A stretch of DNA of 62,672 bases from Oscillospiraceae bacterium (GTDB taxonomy: Bacteria > Bacillota > Clostridia > Oscillospirales > CAG-272), in contig SVSG01000010.1 in the NCBI GenBank assembly GCA_015064415.1, forward strand, positions 1 through 62,672, given 5' to 3'. A program made the position numbers and the translations under genes. Numbering within the stretch: the stretch's first letter is position 1; each line of letters begins with the position of its first letter. Shown in pieces: positions 24,076 to 32,403 of the stretch. Below the pieces are notes generated by a model that had not been told where the DNA came from, ran no database searches, and saw nothing but the letters and a program-made list of their open reading frames with translations.

Positions 24076-25077
24076 ATGACAGCTAACGTACGTCCCGAAA
24101 CGATGCAACGCATCACCAATTTCGAACTGGCGAACGCTTTTATTGAAGAGCAGGTCGCCGCCGTCCGCGCCCAGGTGGGCAACAAAAAGGTACTTCTCGC
24201 CCTTTCGGGTGGTGTGGACTCCTCTGTAGTCGCCGCACTGCTCATCAAGGCCATCGGCAAGCAGCTCACTTGCGTGCACGTCAATCACGGTCTCATGCGC
24301 AAGGGTGAGTCTGAGCAGGTCATCGAGGTATTCGGCAAGGAGCTGGATGCCAACCTCGTTTACGTGGATGCCACGGATCGCTTCCTCAATCTTCTGGAGG
24401 GCGTCAGCGACCCCGAAAAGAAGAGAAAGATCATCGGTAAGGAGTTTATCGAGGTCTTTGTGGATGAGGCGCGCAAGCTGGAGGGCGTTGAGTTCCTCGG
24501 CCAGGGCACCATTTACCCCGACATTCTGGAAAGCATCAAGCAGGCCGAGGGCAAAAAGGCCATCAAATCCCACCACAACGTGGGCGGTCTTCCCGAGGAT
24601 CTGAAGTTTGAGCTGGTCGAGCCCCTCAAGTTCCTTTACAAGGATGAGGTGCGCGTGGTCGGCGAGGCACTGGGGCTCCCCCACGCCATGGTCTACCGTC
24701 AGCCGTTCCCCGGCCCCGGACTTGGTGTCCGTTGCCTTGGCGCCATCACCCGCGACCGCCTGCACGCCCTGCGTGAGGCAGACGCCATCCTGCGCGACGA
24801 GTTCGCCAAGGCTGGCCTTGCCGAAAAGGTCTGGCAGTTCTTCATCGCCATCCCCGACATCAAGAGCGTCGGCGTGAAGGACGACAGCCGCTACATGGGC
24901 TGGCCCGCCGTCATCCGTGCCGTCAATACCAAGGACGCCATGACCGCCACCATCGAGGAGATCCCCTACGCCATCCTGCACAAGATCGTCGCCCGCATCA
25001 CCGCCGAGGTCGAGGGCATCAACCGCGTGCTCTACGATCTCACGCCCAAGCCCACGGGAACCATTGAGTGGGAATAA
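24076..25077 (+). CDS. guaA: GMP synthase ATP-pyrophosphatase subunit, no glutaminase domain
   Basis: 333 residues with AGGAGGG upstream. It contains the PP-loop [16 protein letters not shown] (about residue 41), the hinge [16 protein letters not shown] and the complete dimerisation domain ending [12 protein letters not shown]. Bacterial GuaA is normally 510-525 residues with an N-terminal class I glutamine amidotransferase; here that whole domain is absent and only about 20 residues precede the ATPase core. This is the split layout known mainly from archaea (GuaAb). It would need a separate amidotransferase or free ammonia; none is encoded next to it. The own promoter and terminator argue that it is a complete gene, not a fragment. 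Confidence 0.93.
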   Translation: MTANVRPETMQRITNFELANAFIEEQVAAVRAQVGNKKVLLALSGGVDSSVVAALLIKAIGKQLTCVHVNHGLMRKGESEQVIEVFGKELDANLVYVDATDRFLNLLEGVSDPEKKRKIIGKEFIEVFVDEARKLEGVEFLGQGTIYPDILESIKQAEGKKAIKSHHNVGGLPEDLKFELVEPLKFLYKDEVRVVGEALGLPHAMVYRQPFPGPGLGVRCLGAITRDRLHALREADAILRDEFAKAGLAEKVWQFFIAIPDIKSVGVKDDSRYMGWPAVIRAVNTKDAMTATIEEIPYAILHKIVARITAEVEGINRVLYDLTPKPTGTIEWE

Positions 25078-25099
25078 GCCTATCCGAAGCAAACAACCG

Positions 25100-25140
25100 A
25101 ACGCCCTTGTCCGACATCGGGCGGACAAGGGCGTTCTTTT
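25100..25140 (+). terminator. Intrinsic terminator after guaA
   Basis: Fourteen-base arms AACGCCCTTGTCCG and CGGACAAGGGCGTT enclose an 8-base loop, followed by CTTTTT. Confidence 0.95.
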
Positions 25141-25174
25141 TCGTTTTTGGCGAAAAGGGGCAGGATCTGCGCAC

Positions 25175-25203
25175 TTGACACACCTTTTCCAAAATGCTAT
25201 AAT
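25175..25203 (+). promoter_or_regulatory. Consensus promoter for the GDPD-like gene
   Basis: Perfect TTGACA, a 17-base spacer and perfect TATAAT, 31 bases before the ATG. Confidence 0.92.
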
Positions 25204-25233
25204 AGCCTTAAAGAAAAAAGGGGGGGGCTTTCT

Positions 25234-26394
25234 ATGGACGCTATATTTACTTGGAAGGATCTTTTGCCTCACGGTCGCGCCGTGGGGGATGCGTTGTGCT
25301 TTACCGAAGGCTTCACGCTGACGGCGCCCCCAAGAGGTGCACCGCAATGCTCGCTGGTAAGCGCAATGGCGCGCTATGAGGGAGAGCGTGCCCCGCATAT
25401 TTCCTTTGAGCTTGCCCTACCTGATTACGAAAAGCCGTTTTACCTCTCGCACCGCTATCGCATCGGAGATGCGCTTGCTTACATCCAGCAATGCTGGCGC
25501 GTGCCGCCGAGACTTTCTGCAGAGCTTTCCTTGTGCGTGCACGTGGACGTTCCTGCAGGGACGGTGCTTTATCTGAACAATTTTGATGCGCGCTATGCCA
25601 CAGCCCCCCGCGATCACGCCATCGGTCCGCGCCACAACGCGCACCTAGGCTTTCTCGGCATGGCACCCGACAACACGATGCCCGCCTTTGAGCTTGCCGC
25701 CCTTTGCGGATTTCCGGCATGCATTGCCGTACCCAAGGTCACCAAGGATGGCGTGCTGGTCTGCCTGCACGATAAGACCATCAACCGCACGGCGCGCAAC
25801 ACTGACGGCACGGAACTTTCCGAGGATCCGATCTACGTGCAGGACCTTACCTACGCCGAGCTTCTGACCTATGACTTTGGCGTGCAAAAGCGTCCCACCT
25901 ACAAGGGCACCAAAATACCGCGTTTGGAGGATTTCTTCAAGCTCTGCGCGCGCACGGGAATGCGCCCGATGTTCAGCACACACCCCGCGCTCCCGCTTGA
26001 AAAATGGCACGAGGTCAAAGAAATGCTGATACGTCTTGGACTTTTGCGGCATTTTCACGTCAAATCCTTCTCCCCCGACATTCTGGAAACCGCCTACTCG
26101 GTGCTGGGCTGCGAGATCGACGGCTACACCCTTGACACGCAAAAAATGGAGGACAACACCATTGAAGGTCTGCTTGCCACAGGCGTCGATATTCAAAAAT
26201 GCCGCGTGGGTATAGAGATTCGTGCAGAGAACATGACGAAAGAGAACGTGCGCCGCGTTTTGGAGGCGGGGATGTTTGCCGCCGCATATGCTCTGCCGCG
26301 CTGTGACTTTGACGAGCTTTACGAAAAGCTGATCTCCTTCGGTGTCACCGAATTTACCGAGGATTACCACTGCTCGATGGGGCTGAATTATTAA
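25234..26394 (+). CDS. Degenerate glycerophosphodiester phosphodiesterase-like protein
   Basis: 386 residues. The start is the ATG at 25234, just after a G-run ribosome site and the promoter; the in-frame extension to 25147 overlaps the promoter. Residues about 1-130 form an unassigned beta-rich domain. Residues about 135-386 align by eye with GDPD: MAPDNTMPAFELA, TKDGVLVCLHDKTINRT and LEDFFKLC are family motifs. Key positions have changed: the HRG motif reads HLG and the metal-binding ExD reads AVP (ACIAVPKVTKDG). The downstream HD is kept. It may not be catalytic with the usual metal and may bind or sense a substrate. No signal peptide. Confidence 0.75.
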   Translation: MDAIFTWKDLLPHGRAVGDALCFTEGFTLTAPPRGAPQCSLVSAMARYEGERAPHISFELALPDYEKPFYLSHRYRIGDALAYIQQCWRVPPRLSAELSLCVHVDVPAGTVLYLNNFDARYATAPRDHAIGPRHNAHLGFLGMAPDNTMPAFELAALCGFPACIAVPKVTKDGVLVCLHDKTINRTARNTDGTELSEDPIYVQDLTYAELLTYDFGVQKRPTYKGTKIPRLEDFFKLCARTGMRPMFSTHPALPLEKWHEVKEMLIRLGLLRHFHVKSFSPDILETAYSVLGCEIDGYTLDTQKMEDNTIEGLLATGVDIQKCRVGIEIRAENMTKENVRRVLEAGMFAAAYALPRCDFDELYEKLISFGVTEFTEDYHCSMGLNY

Positions 26395-26420
26395 AGCGCA
26401 CGCCGCGAAAGGAGGATACC

Positions 26421-27242
26421 GTGAAAAGAAAAATCGCATTGCTTTGCTCCGCACTAACCGCGCTGATCGCCGAGATCTTCCCCTATGGTGCCGTATGCAT
26501 CTTTGCTAACTTCGAGAGCGGGCCATACCGCTACACCTATTCCTACTTTGACCTCACTCCGTTCGGCTACGCAAATTTCGCACCGCTGCTTGTCGCGCTG
26601 CTCACCTGCGTACTGCTTTTTCTGATTCTGCTTTCCCTTTTCACCGCGCGCCCCCTGCACGCGTGCGTGCGCTTTCTTTTGATCGGCACGGCGCTGCTTT
26701 CCCTTTGCCCGCTGTTGCTTGGCGTCGCATATTTCACCCCGCTTGGCGCGCTGATCTCCCTTGCGCTCACGGCCGCGGCCACGCTTGCATGGCTCCCGCA
26801 AAAAAGCGAGCAGGTAGCACCCCCGAAATCCCCCTCCGCGCGCAAAAAGGCCGTATACGGTATGAGTTTTGCGCACGCGGCACTGGTGTTCTTCTTCTCC
26901 TTTGACTGGCCCTTTATGGGCGGGGGATACCTCGGCTTTCTCCCCACGCTCCTCTTCCTTTACGCCCTCACGCTCCCGCTTTTGGTAGCGGGGCTTTGTG
27001 TGTGGTTTGCCGCCCGAGATCTGTATTTTGGCCGCGCGAAAGCGTTTGACCTTGCCTGTGGCGGCATCGGTTTGCTTATTTTCTCGGTCTATGCCCTCTC
27101 TGCGCTTGGTGTGGTGCGAAGCCCGCTGCTCACGCTGTGGTTCCCCCTCCCCTTTCTTGGCACGCTGGCCATTTTGCTGTTGCACGCAGGGCGCGCCGTG
27201 TACCGTGCGAAAAAGGAACGCGAAACGCCGCCCGAGACGTAA
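26421..27242 (+). CDS. Multi-pass membrane protein, unknown
   Basis: 273 residues with AAAGGAGGATACC before a GTG start at 26421. About seven hydrophobic segments, for example FAPLLVALLTCVLLFLILLS, LISLALTAAATLAW and FLPTLLFLYALTLPLLVAGL, with a short basic/Pro-rich cytosolic loop near residue 135 and a charged C-terminus. No family recognised. It is 26 bases downstream of the GDPD-like gene and shares its promoter and the terminator at 27241-27286, so the pair may work together. Confidence 0.7.
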   Translation: MKRKIALLCSALTALIAEIFPYGAVCIFANFESGPYRYTYSYFDLTPFGYANFAPLLVALLTCVLLFLILLSLFTARPLHACVRFLLIGTALLSLCPLLLGVAYFTPLGALISLALTAAATLAWLPQKSEQVAPPKSPSARKKAVYGMSFAHAALVFFFSFDWPFMGGGYLGFLPTLLFLYALTLPLLVAGLCVWFAARDLYFGRAKAFDLACGGIGLLIFSVYALSALGVVRSPLLTLWFPLPFLGTLAILLLHAGRAVYRAKKERETPPET

Positions 27243-27286
27243 AAAAACGGAATTACCCGCCAAACGGTGCGAGTAATTCCGTTTTT
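27241..27286 (+). terminator. Intrinsic terminator
   Basis: Arms AAAAAACGGAATTAC and GTAATTCCGTTTTTT enclose a 16-base loop. It separates the membrane-protein gene from the ABC transporter operon. Confidence 0.92.
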
Positions 27287-27344
27287 TGATGCACCTCGCA
27301 CGCTATACGATGTGTAGAATCGCAGGATTCCCGTGCTTTCGCTA

Positions 27345-27373
27345 TTGACACCGAAAATTTTTTGTGCTATGAT
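27345..27373 (+). promoter_or_regulatory. Promoter for the ABC exporter operon
   Basis: TTGACA, a 17-base spacer and TATGAT, 50 bases upstream of the ATP-binding protein start. Confidence 0.85.
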
Positions 27374-27423
27374 GTAATCAGAACGCTTCGCGCCGCAAAA
27401 TGGCGCAAAAAGGAAGGTACGTT

Positions 27424-28134
27424 ATGCTGAAAATCGAACATCTGACCAAATGCTACGGCACGAAAAAAGCCGTGGACGACCTCTCGCTCCACATTGCCCC
27501 CGGCGAGATCTGTGCCTTCATCGGCCACAACGGCGCGGGTAAGACCACCGCCATCAAATCGGTGTGCGGCATTCTGCAATTTGACGCGGGCGAGATCTTT
27601 GTGGACGGCATTTCGATCAAAGAAGATCCCCTTGCCGCAAAAAAGAAACTGGCCTATATCCCCGACAATCCCGACCTTTACGATTTCATGACGGGCATCG
27701 GCTACCTCAACTTTGTGGCGGATGTGTTCGGCGTGGATGCCGCCGCGCGTGACGAGCGCATCCACCGCTTTGCGGACATGCTCTCGCTGACGGGGGATCT
27801 GGCTCAGCCGATCTCGGCCTACTCACACGGTATGAAGCAAAAGCTTGCCATCATCGGGGCACTCATTCACACGCCGCGCCTTATTGTGATGGACGAGCCC
27901 TTCGTGGGACTTGACCCCAAGGCCGCGCACCTGTTGAAGGAGCTGATGCGCGAGATGTGCCGCGAGGGTGCCGCGATCTTCTTTTCCACCCACGTGCTGG
28001 AGACCGCCGAAACGCTGTGCGACAAGGTTGCCATCATCAAGGGCGGCAAGCTGATCCGCGCGGGCGCAATGGACGAGGTCAAGGGCGACACGTCGCTGGA
28101 GAACGTCTTCCTTGAGCTGGAGGGCGAGCAATGA
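27424..28134 (+). CDS. ABC transporter ATP-binding protein
   Basis: 236 residues from the ATG at 27424 (AAGGAAGG upstream). Walker A GHNGAGKTT, Q-loop region AYIPDNPDLYDFMTG, a divergent signature AYSHGMKQKLA in place of LSGGQ, Walker B LIVMDEPFVGLD and H-switch FSTHVLE. The SHGMKQ-type signature is typical of DrrA/CcmA-like exporters. It powers the permease encoded by the next gene, whose ATG overlaps its stop (ATGA). Substrate unknown. Confidence 0.92.
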   Translation: MLKIEHLTKCYGTKKAVDDLSLHIAPGEICAFIGHNGAGKTTAIKSVCGILQFDAGEIFVDGISIKEDPLAAKKKLAYIPDNPDLYDFMTGIGYLNFVADVFGVDAAARDERIHRFADMLSLTGDLAQPISAYSHGMKQKLAIIGALIHTPRLIVMDEPFVGLDPKAAHLLKELMREMCREGAAIFFSTHVLETAETLCDKVAIIKGGKLIRAGAMDEVKGDTSLENVFLELEGEQ

Positions 28135-29732
28135 TCAGGCCGCTTTTGAAAAAGCAGTTGGCCGAGGTCTTTTCCTGGGTCTTTATGGACACAAGGAAAA
28201 AGGCGCGCCGCACGGGCGCGGGACTTGTCGGCTTTCTTGCGCTTTACGCGTTTTTGTTCCTGTATCTGATCGTCTTCTTTTTTATGATGGCGCGCTTTTT
28301 GTGCGAGGCACTCGTTCCCCTCGGTCTCACGTGGTTTTATTTCACCATCATGGGTCTGCTCTCGCTGTTTCTTGGTGTGTTTGGCAGCGTGTTCAACACC
28401 TACGCCTCGCTTTATCTTGCCAAGGACAACGATCTGCTTTTATCCATGCCCATCCCGCCGCGTTTTGTACTGTTCGCCCGCCTTTGCGGCGTGTACGCCA
28501 CGGGACTTTTCTACGAGCTGCTGGTGATGCTCCCCACATTGATCGCGTGGTTTATTTACGGCAACGTCACCGTGCTTGGCGCCGTTTTCGCGTTACTGAT
28601 CCCCCTCCTGCTTTCCTTCCTTGTGCTGACGCTCTCCTGCCTCTTGGGGCTTCTTGTTGCCGCGATCAGCACACACCTCAAGCACAAGTCGCTTGTCATC
28701 ACGCTCTTCTCGCTCGGCTTCCTCGGGCTTTATATGTGGGCTTATACCGCCATCATGTCCTCGCTTTCCGAGCTGCTTGCCATGGTGGGCGAGATCGCCG
28801 AGAAGGTCAAGGGGCCGCTGTTCCCCTTTTATCATATGGGCCGCGCCGCCGAGGGCAACGTGCTCTCGCTCCTCATCTTCGCGGGCATCGTGCTCGGCAG
28901 CTTTGCGCTGACCTGGCTTTTGCTTTCGCACAGCTTCCTGTCGCTGGCCACCACCAATAAAGGCGCCGCCAAAAGGACCTATAAGCGCGAGCGCACCGCG
29001 CAAAAAAGCGCGGGGCAAGCCCTTTTCACAAAGGAGCTAAGGCGCCTTGTCGGCTCCCCGACCTATCTGCTCAACTGCGCTCTCGGCGCGCTCTTTTTGC
29101 CGATCGCGGGGGTGGCGTTGCTCATTTTCCGCGCGGATATTGTACCGCTTTTGCCGCTGTTGGGGGAGTTGCTCGGCGGCACCGACGTCATTCCGCTTTT
29201 GCTGGCGGCCGCGGCGTGCACGATGGCCACGATGATCGACGTCACCGCCCCCTCGATCTCGCTGGAGGGCAAGCACCTGTGGATCCTGAAAACACTGCCC
29301 GTAACGCCGTGGCAGGTGCTTTCGGCCAAGCTGAAATTGCATCTGGCGATTGCCGTGCCCCCCACGCTTTTTGCCGTGATCTGCCTTTTGATCGCCCTGC
29401 CCCCCGCGCTCCCCTTCTTCTTCCTTATCCCGATCGCCACGCTGCTTTTCACCTTGCTTGTGGCGCTGTTCGGGCTTTTCATGAATCTCAAGGCACCCAA
29501 TCTTTCCTGGGTCAATGAAACGGTGCCCGTCAAGCAGTCGATGAGCGTGACGGTCACGCTGTTCGGCGGCTGGGGCGTGGTGATGGCACTCGGCGCGCTT
29601 TACTTCGCGCTCCACAGCATCCTCGCGCCCGCGCTCTATCTCGCGCTTGTCTGCGTGCTGCTTGCTGCCCTTTGCGCGGCGCTGTTTTGGTGGCTCAATA
29701 AAAAAGGCACGACGATCTTTGCCGTGCTGTAA
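28131..29732 (+). CDS. ABC exporter permease
   Basis: 533 residues, overlapping the ATPase gene by 4 bases. About a dozen membrane segments in two bundles (residues about 30-275 and 325-530), with a soluble basic loop around 275-300 (KGAAKRTYKRERTAQKSAGQ). The stretch LYLAKDNDLLLSMPIPPRFVLFARL matches large putative Firmicutes ABC exporter subunits. Probably forms a homodimer or pseudo-dimer exporter with two ATPases. Substrate cannot be inferred. Confidence 0.85.
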   Translation: MIRPLLKKQLAEVFSWVFMDTRKKARRTGAGLVGFLALYAFLFLYLIVFFFMMARFLCEALVPLGLTWFYFTIMGLLSLFLGVFGSVFNTYASLYLAKDNDLLLSMPIPPRFVLFARLCGVYATGLFYELLVMLPTLIAWFIYGNVTVLGAVFALLIPLLLSFLVLTLSCLLGLLVAAISTHLKHKSLVITLFSLGFLGLYMWAYTAIMSSLSELLAMVGEIAEKVKGPLFPFYHMGRAAEGNVLSLLIFAGIVLGSFALTWLLLSHSFLSLATTNKGAAKRTYKRERTAQKSAGQALFTKELRRLVGSPTYLLNCALGALFLPIAGVALLIFRADIVPLLPLLGELLGGTDVIPLLLAAAACTMATMIDVTAPSISLEGKHLWILKTLPVTPWQVLSAKLKLHLAIAVPPTLFAVICLLIALPPALPFFFLIPIATLLFTLLVALFGLFMNLKAPNLSWVNETVPVKQSMSVTVTLFGGWGVVMALGALYFALHSILAPALYLALVCVLLAALCAALFWWLNKKGTTIFAVL

Positions 29733-29733
29733 G

Positions 29734-29766
29734 AAAAAGGAGCAAGCTTTGCTTGCTCCTTTTTTT
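29734..29766. terminator. Bidirectional intrinsic terminator
   Basis: AAAAAGGAGCAAGC and its complement, with a T-run on both strands, sit between the convergent permease and AraC genes. Confidence 0.93.
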
Positions 29767-29767
29767 G

Positions 29768-30538
29768 TTATCCCTTATACTCCACGGGGGGGACGCCGAA
29801 GTGCTTTTTGAACTCGCGGCTGAAGTGCGACGCGTCGGTGAAGCCGGAAAGCCCTGCCACCTCGGTGATCGAATACTCCCCGGAGGTGATCAGCTCGGCG
29901 GCGTGCGTCAGCTTGAGGTCGTTGATGTATTTGAGCGGCGAGACCTGATAGTACTTGCGGAAGATACTGCGGAAATACTCGGGGGTCATCTTGCACATCT
30001 CGGCCAGTTCCCCGATGCGCAGCTGCTCGGTGGTGTAGCTCTCGTGGATGCGCGTGAGCGCGGGGGCGATCAGCTCGATCTTGCTTTGCGAGATATAAGC
30101 CGCATGATACTCGGTCTGCAGCTGGCAGATCACGTGATACAACAGCTCCTTGCACTTCATCGCATAGCCGCGATTTTTCATCTTCCAGGTCTTTTCCGCC
30201 AGGCGGAAGGTGGCCAGCATGTCCACCGCGTTCTTGGGGCGGAACACGAACGGCTCGAAAGAAACCTGTTCCGAAATATCAAAATTGATGGCATAGCAGG
30301 AGCCCTGCGGGAAGGGTCCCACAGCATAATCCGCGCCCTTGGGCAGATAAATGATGTCACCCGCCTTTACACAGATCGGTTTCCCGTTGCCAAAGTCGTA
30401 CCCTTCCGCACCGTTCAGGTACAAAACAAGTCCGTGCGACGGACGGTTTTTATGTAAAAGCGCGCCCTGTCCCGAGCGCACAAAGCAGGAAAGCCGGATT
30501 TTTTCCACGTTGAATTCATATTCCATAAAGTTTTTCAT
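29768..30538 (-). CDS. AraC-family transcriptional regulator
   Basis: 256 residues. The N-terminal cupin-like sensor domain (LHKNRPSHGLVLYLNGAEGYDFGNG, DIIYLPKGADY) spans about 1-150. Two helix-turn-helix motifs form the C-terminal AraC domain from about 165 (LRIGELAEMCKMTPEYFRSIFRKYYQVSPLKYINDLKL and EVAGLSGFTDASHFSREFKKHFGVPPVEY). Usually a sugar-responsive regulator. Targets may be the lipoprotein upstream or the glycan genes at 32-36 kb; this is inference. Confidence 0.93.
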   Translation of the reverse strand: MKNFMEYEFNVEKIRLSCFVRSGQGALLHKNRPSHGLVLYLNGAEGYDFGNGKPICVKAGDIIYLPKGADYAVGPFPQGSCYAINFDISEQVSFEPFVFRPKNAVDMLATFRLAEKTWKMKNRGYAMKCKELLYHVICQLQTEYHAAYISQSKIELIAPALTRIHESYTTEQLRIGELAEMCKMTPEYFRSIFRKYYQVSPLKYINDLKLTHAAELITSGEYSITEVAGLSGFTDASHFSREFKKHFGVPPVEYKG

Positions 30539-30559
30539 AGCATCACCTCATTCTATCCT

Positions 30560-30588
30560 ATTATAACATTTTGTTTTGAAACAGTCAA
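30560..30588 (-). promoter_or_regulatory. Promoter for the AraC regulator
   Basis: TTGACT, a 17-base spacer and TATAAT on the minus strand, about 20 bases before the start codon. Confidence 0.85.
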
Positions 30589-30727
30589 GGCGTTTTGATT
30601 TGGATATTGTAATTTTTTGCACGCGCGTGTATAATGAAAAATCCCCATGAAAGGAGCGCCCGTATGTCCGTTTGCACCGCATCCGACCGCGCGTGGATCA
30701 AAGAAAAGCAAACGCCCTTTTGGGCAG

Positions 30728-30756
30728 TTGACAAAATCCCAACTTTTCTGTATAAT
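30728..30756 (+). promoter_or_regulatory. Consensus promoter for the lipoprotein gene
   Basis: Perfect TTGACA, a 17-base spacer and perfect TATAAT, 51 bases before the ATG at 30808. Confidence 0.9.
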
Positions 30757-30807
30757 AAAGCTGTGGCGAAATGCCGCGATCCATTACAGTTTGAAAGGAA
30801 GACAACT

Positions 30808-31593
30808 ATGAAGATCATCAAAGCTCTTGCTCTCACCCTCGCCCTTCTCTTCACCCTTTCCGCCTTTATTTCCTGCGACGCCGACGTGGTCAGCATGGTG
30901 GCCGACGCGGACGAGGCCCTGAAGGAAACGCCCTATACCGTAACGGTGGACACGGCCGTTACCTGCGAGAACGAAACCGTCTCCAAGCTTTTCGACGCGC
31001 TGGACACCACCGAGCTTTCAATTGCCGTTGACGGCGACAACATGGCCCTCCATATCGATTCCAAGCTCTACACCGCCGATATGAAAACCGATTATCTGTT
31101 GCTTGACGATGCCATTTATATGAGCTCCACCATCTTCATGGAGGAGGATAACTCCACCCTGAAGATCAAGGCCCCCATCACCGCGGCACAGCGCGAAAAA
31201 TTCTTTACTCAGACCAACGCGGCGGGAAAGATCAGCTCCCTTGATTTCCAGACCGTCGTTTCCGCGAAGGAGGACGGCACCCAAGTCATCACCTGCACCG
31301 ATCTGAAAAGTGATTCGATCCAGAAGGTGAAGGACGTGCTTGGCGCCACGCTCCAGCAGATCGGCGTTACCATCGAGGTGGAAAACGCCAAATTCGTCAT
31401 CGAGATCAAGGACGGGAAATATCAGAAGACTTCCTTCTCCTGCTCGTACAAGCTGACAACGTCCGGCACCACCTTCGCCGCTGACATCGTGGTGGATATG
31501 GCGTACGATTATGACACCCCCGTCAAGGTGGAGGTGCCCGCCGATGCCGCCGACTACGATGAGGTGGACTTTGACGAGCTGCTCAACTCCTGA
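30808..31593 (+). CDS. Putative lipoprotein, unknown function
   Basis: 261 residues from the ATG at 30808 (GAAAGGAAG upstream). Signal peptide MKIIKALALTLALLFTLSAF with lipobox SAFISC (Cys22). The mature protein is Asp/Glu- and Thr-rich, beta-strand-like (TELSIAVDGDNMALHIDSKLYTADMKTDYLL) and ends in an acidic tail. It resembles LolA/LppX-type or DUF6612-like folded lipoproteins only in general pattern; no family claimed. The open frame extends upstream in frame to 30634, including an ATG at 30664 with AAAGGAG, but that extension would bury the signal peptide and overlaps the promoter. Confidence 0.8.
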   Translation: MKIIKALALTLALLFTLSAFISCDADVVSMVADADEALKETPYTVTVDTAVTCENETVSKLFDALDTTELSIAVDGDNMALHIDSKLYTADMKTDYLLLDDAIYMSSTIFMEEDNSTLKIKAPITAAQREKFFTQTNAAGKISSLDFQTVVSAKEDGTQVITCTDLKSDSIQKVKDVLGATLQQIGVTIEVENAKFVIEIKDGKYQKTSFSCSYKLTTSGTTFAADIVVDMAYDYDTPVKVEVPADAADYDEVDFDELLNS

Positions 31594-31697
31594 TTGCCCG
31601 CACGCCTTTTGTTGCAAAAAGGCGCATACGTATTGATTTTTTCACAACATTTACTACCATAATAAATAAGAACACCATGCCCAAGGAGGATCGGAAA

Positions 31698-32297
31698 ATG
31701 GATATGAAAGCACTTTTCAAGATCAGCTACGGCCTTTACGTGGTCACCTCGAATGACGGCGAGAAGGACAACGGCCTGATCTTAAACACCGTGATGCAGG
31801 TGACAAGCAACCCCGCCAGAATTGCACTTGCCATCAACAAAGAGAACTATTCGCATGACGTTATCAAAAAAAGCGGTATGCTGACCGTCAACTGCCTCAC
31901 CGAAAAGACGCCCTTTTCCGTGTTTGAAAAATTCGGCTTCCAAAGCGGCAAAAACGTGGATAAATTTGCGGGCGACACGGTGACGCGCGCGCAAAACGGG
32001 CTGGTCATCCTGCCCGAGTATGCCAATGCCTATTTCTCGTTGCAGGTGGTGGAATACTCCGACCTTGGCTCGCACGGTATGTTTCTTTGCGAGGTGACCG
32101 AGGCCAAGGTGCTCTCCGATGAGGCAAGCATGACCTACGCCTACTATCACGCGCACGTGAAGCCGAAGCCCGAGACAAAGAAAAAGACCGGCTACGTTTG
32201 CAAGATCTGCGGCTACGTATACGAGGGCGATCCTCTCCCCGCCGACTTTATCTGCCCGCTTTGCAAGCACGGCGCCGAGGATTTTGAAAAGCTTTAA
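31698..32297 (+). CDS. Flavin reductase-rubredoxin fusion (Hrb-like)
   Basis: 199 residues from the ATG at 31698 with AAGGAGG. Residues 1-155 are a flavin reductase-like FMN-binding domain (ALFKISYGLYVVTSNDGEKDNGLILNTVMQVTSNP). Residues about 160-199 are rubredoxin with the four iron ligands in two CX2C pairs (YVCKICGYVYEG and FICPLCKHG). This matches the high-molecular-weight rubredoxin layout of acetogens and clostridia, which passes electrons from NADH to flavodiiron proteins that remove oxygen or NO. No flavodiiron gene is in the window. Likely oxidative-stress protection for a strict anaerobe. Confidence 0.9.
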   Translation: MDMKALFKISYGLYVVTSNDGEKDNGLILNTVMQVTSNPARIALAINKENYSHDVIKKSGMLTVNCLTEKTPFSVFEKFGFQSGKNVDKFAGDTVTRAQNGLVILPEYANAYFSLQVVEYSDLGSHGMFLCEVTEAKVLSDEASMTYAYYHAHVKPKPETKKKTGYVCKICGYVYEGDPLPADFICPLCKHGAEDFEKL

Positions 32298-32302
32298 GCA
32301 GG

Positions 32303-32337
32303 ACGGCGCGCGGCCTTGGCCGCGCGCCGTTTTTTTG
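32303..32337 (+). terminator. Intrinsic terminator
   Basis: Thirteen-base GC-rich arms ACGGCGCGCGGCC and GGCCGCGCGCCGT enclose a TT loop, followed by a T-run. Confidence 0.93.
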
Positions 32338-32345
32338 TAAAATGA

Positions 32346-32374
32346 TTTACTTTGTCAAAAAAATGTGCTAAAAT
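32346..32374 (+). promoter_or_regulatory. Probable promoter for the FAD oxidoreductase/sialidase-like genes
   Basis: TTTACT, a 17-base spacer and TAAAAT, 29 bases before the ATG. The -35 is weak, so activation by a regulator is possible. Confidence 0.55.
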
Positions 32375-32403
32375 AAAGGAAAAGTGCGTTAAGGAGAACG
32401 AAT

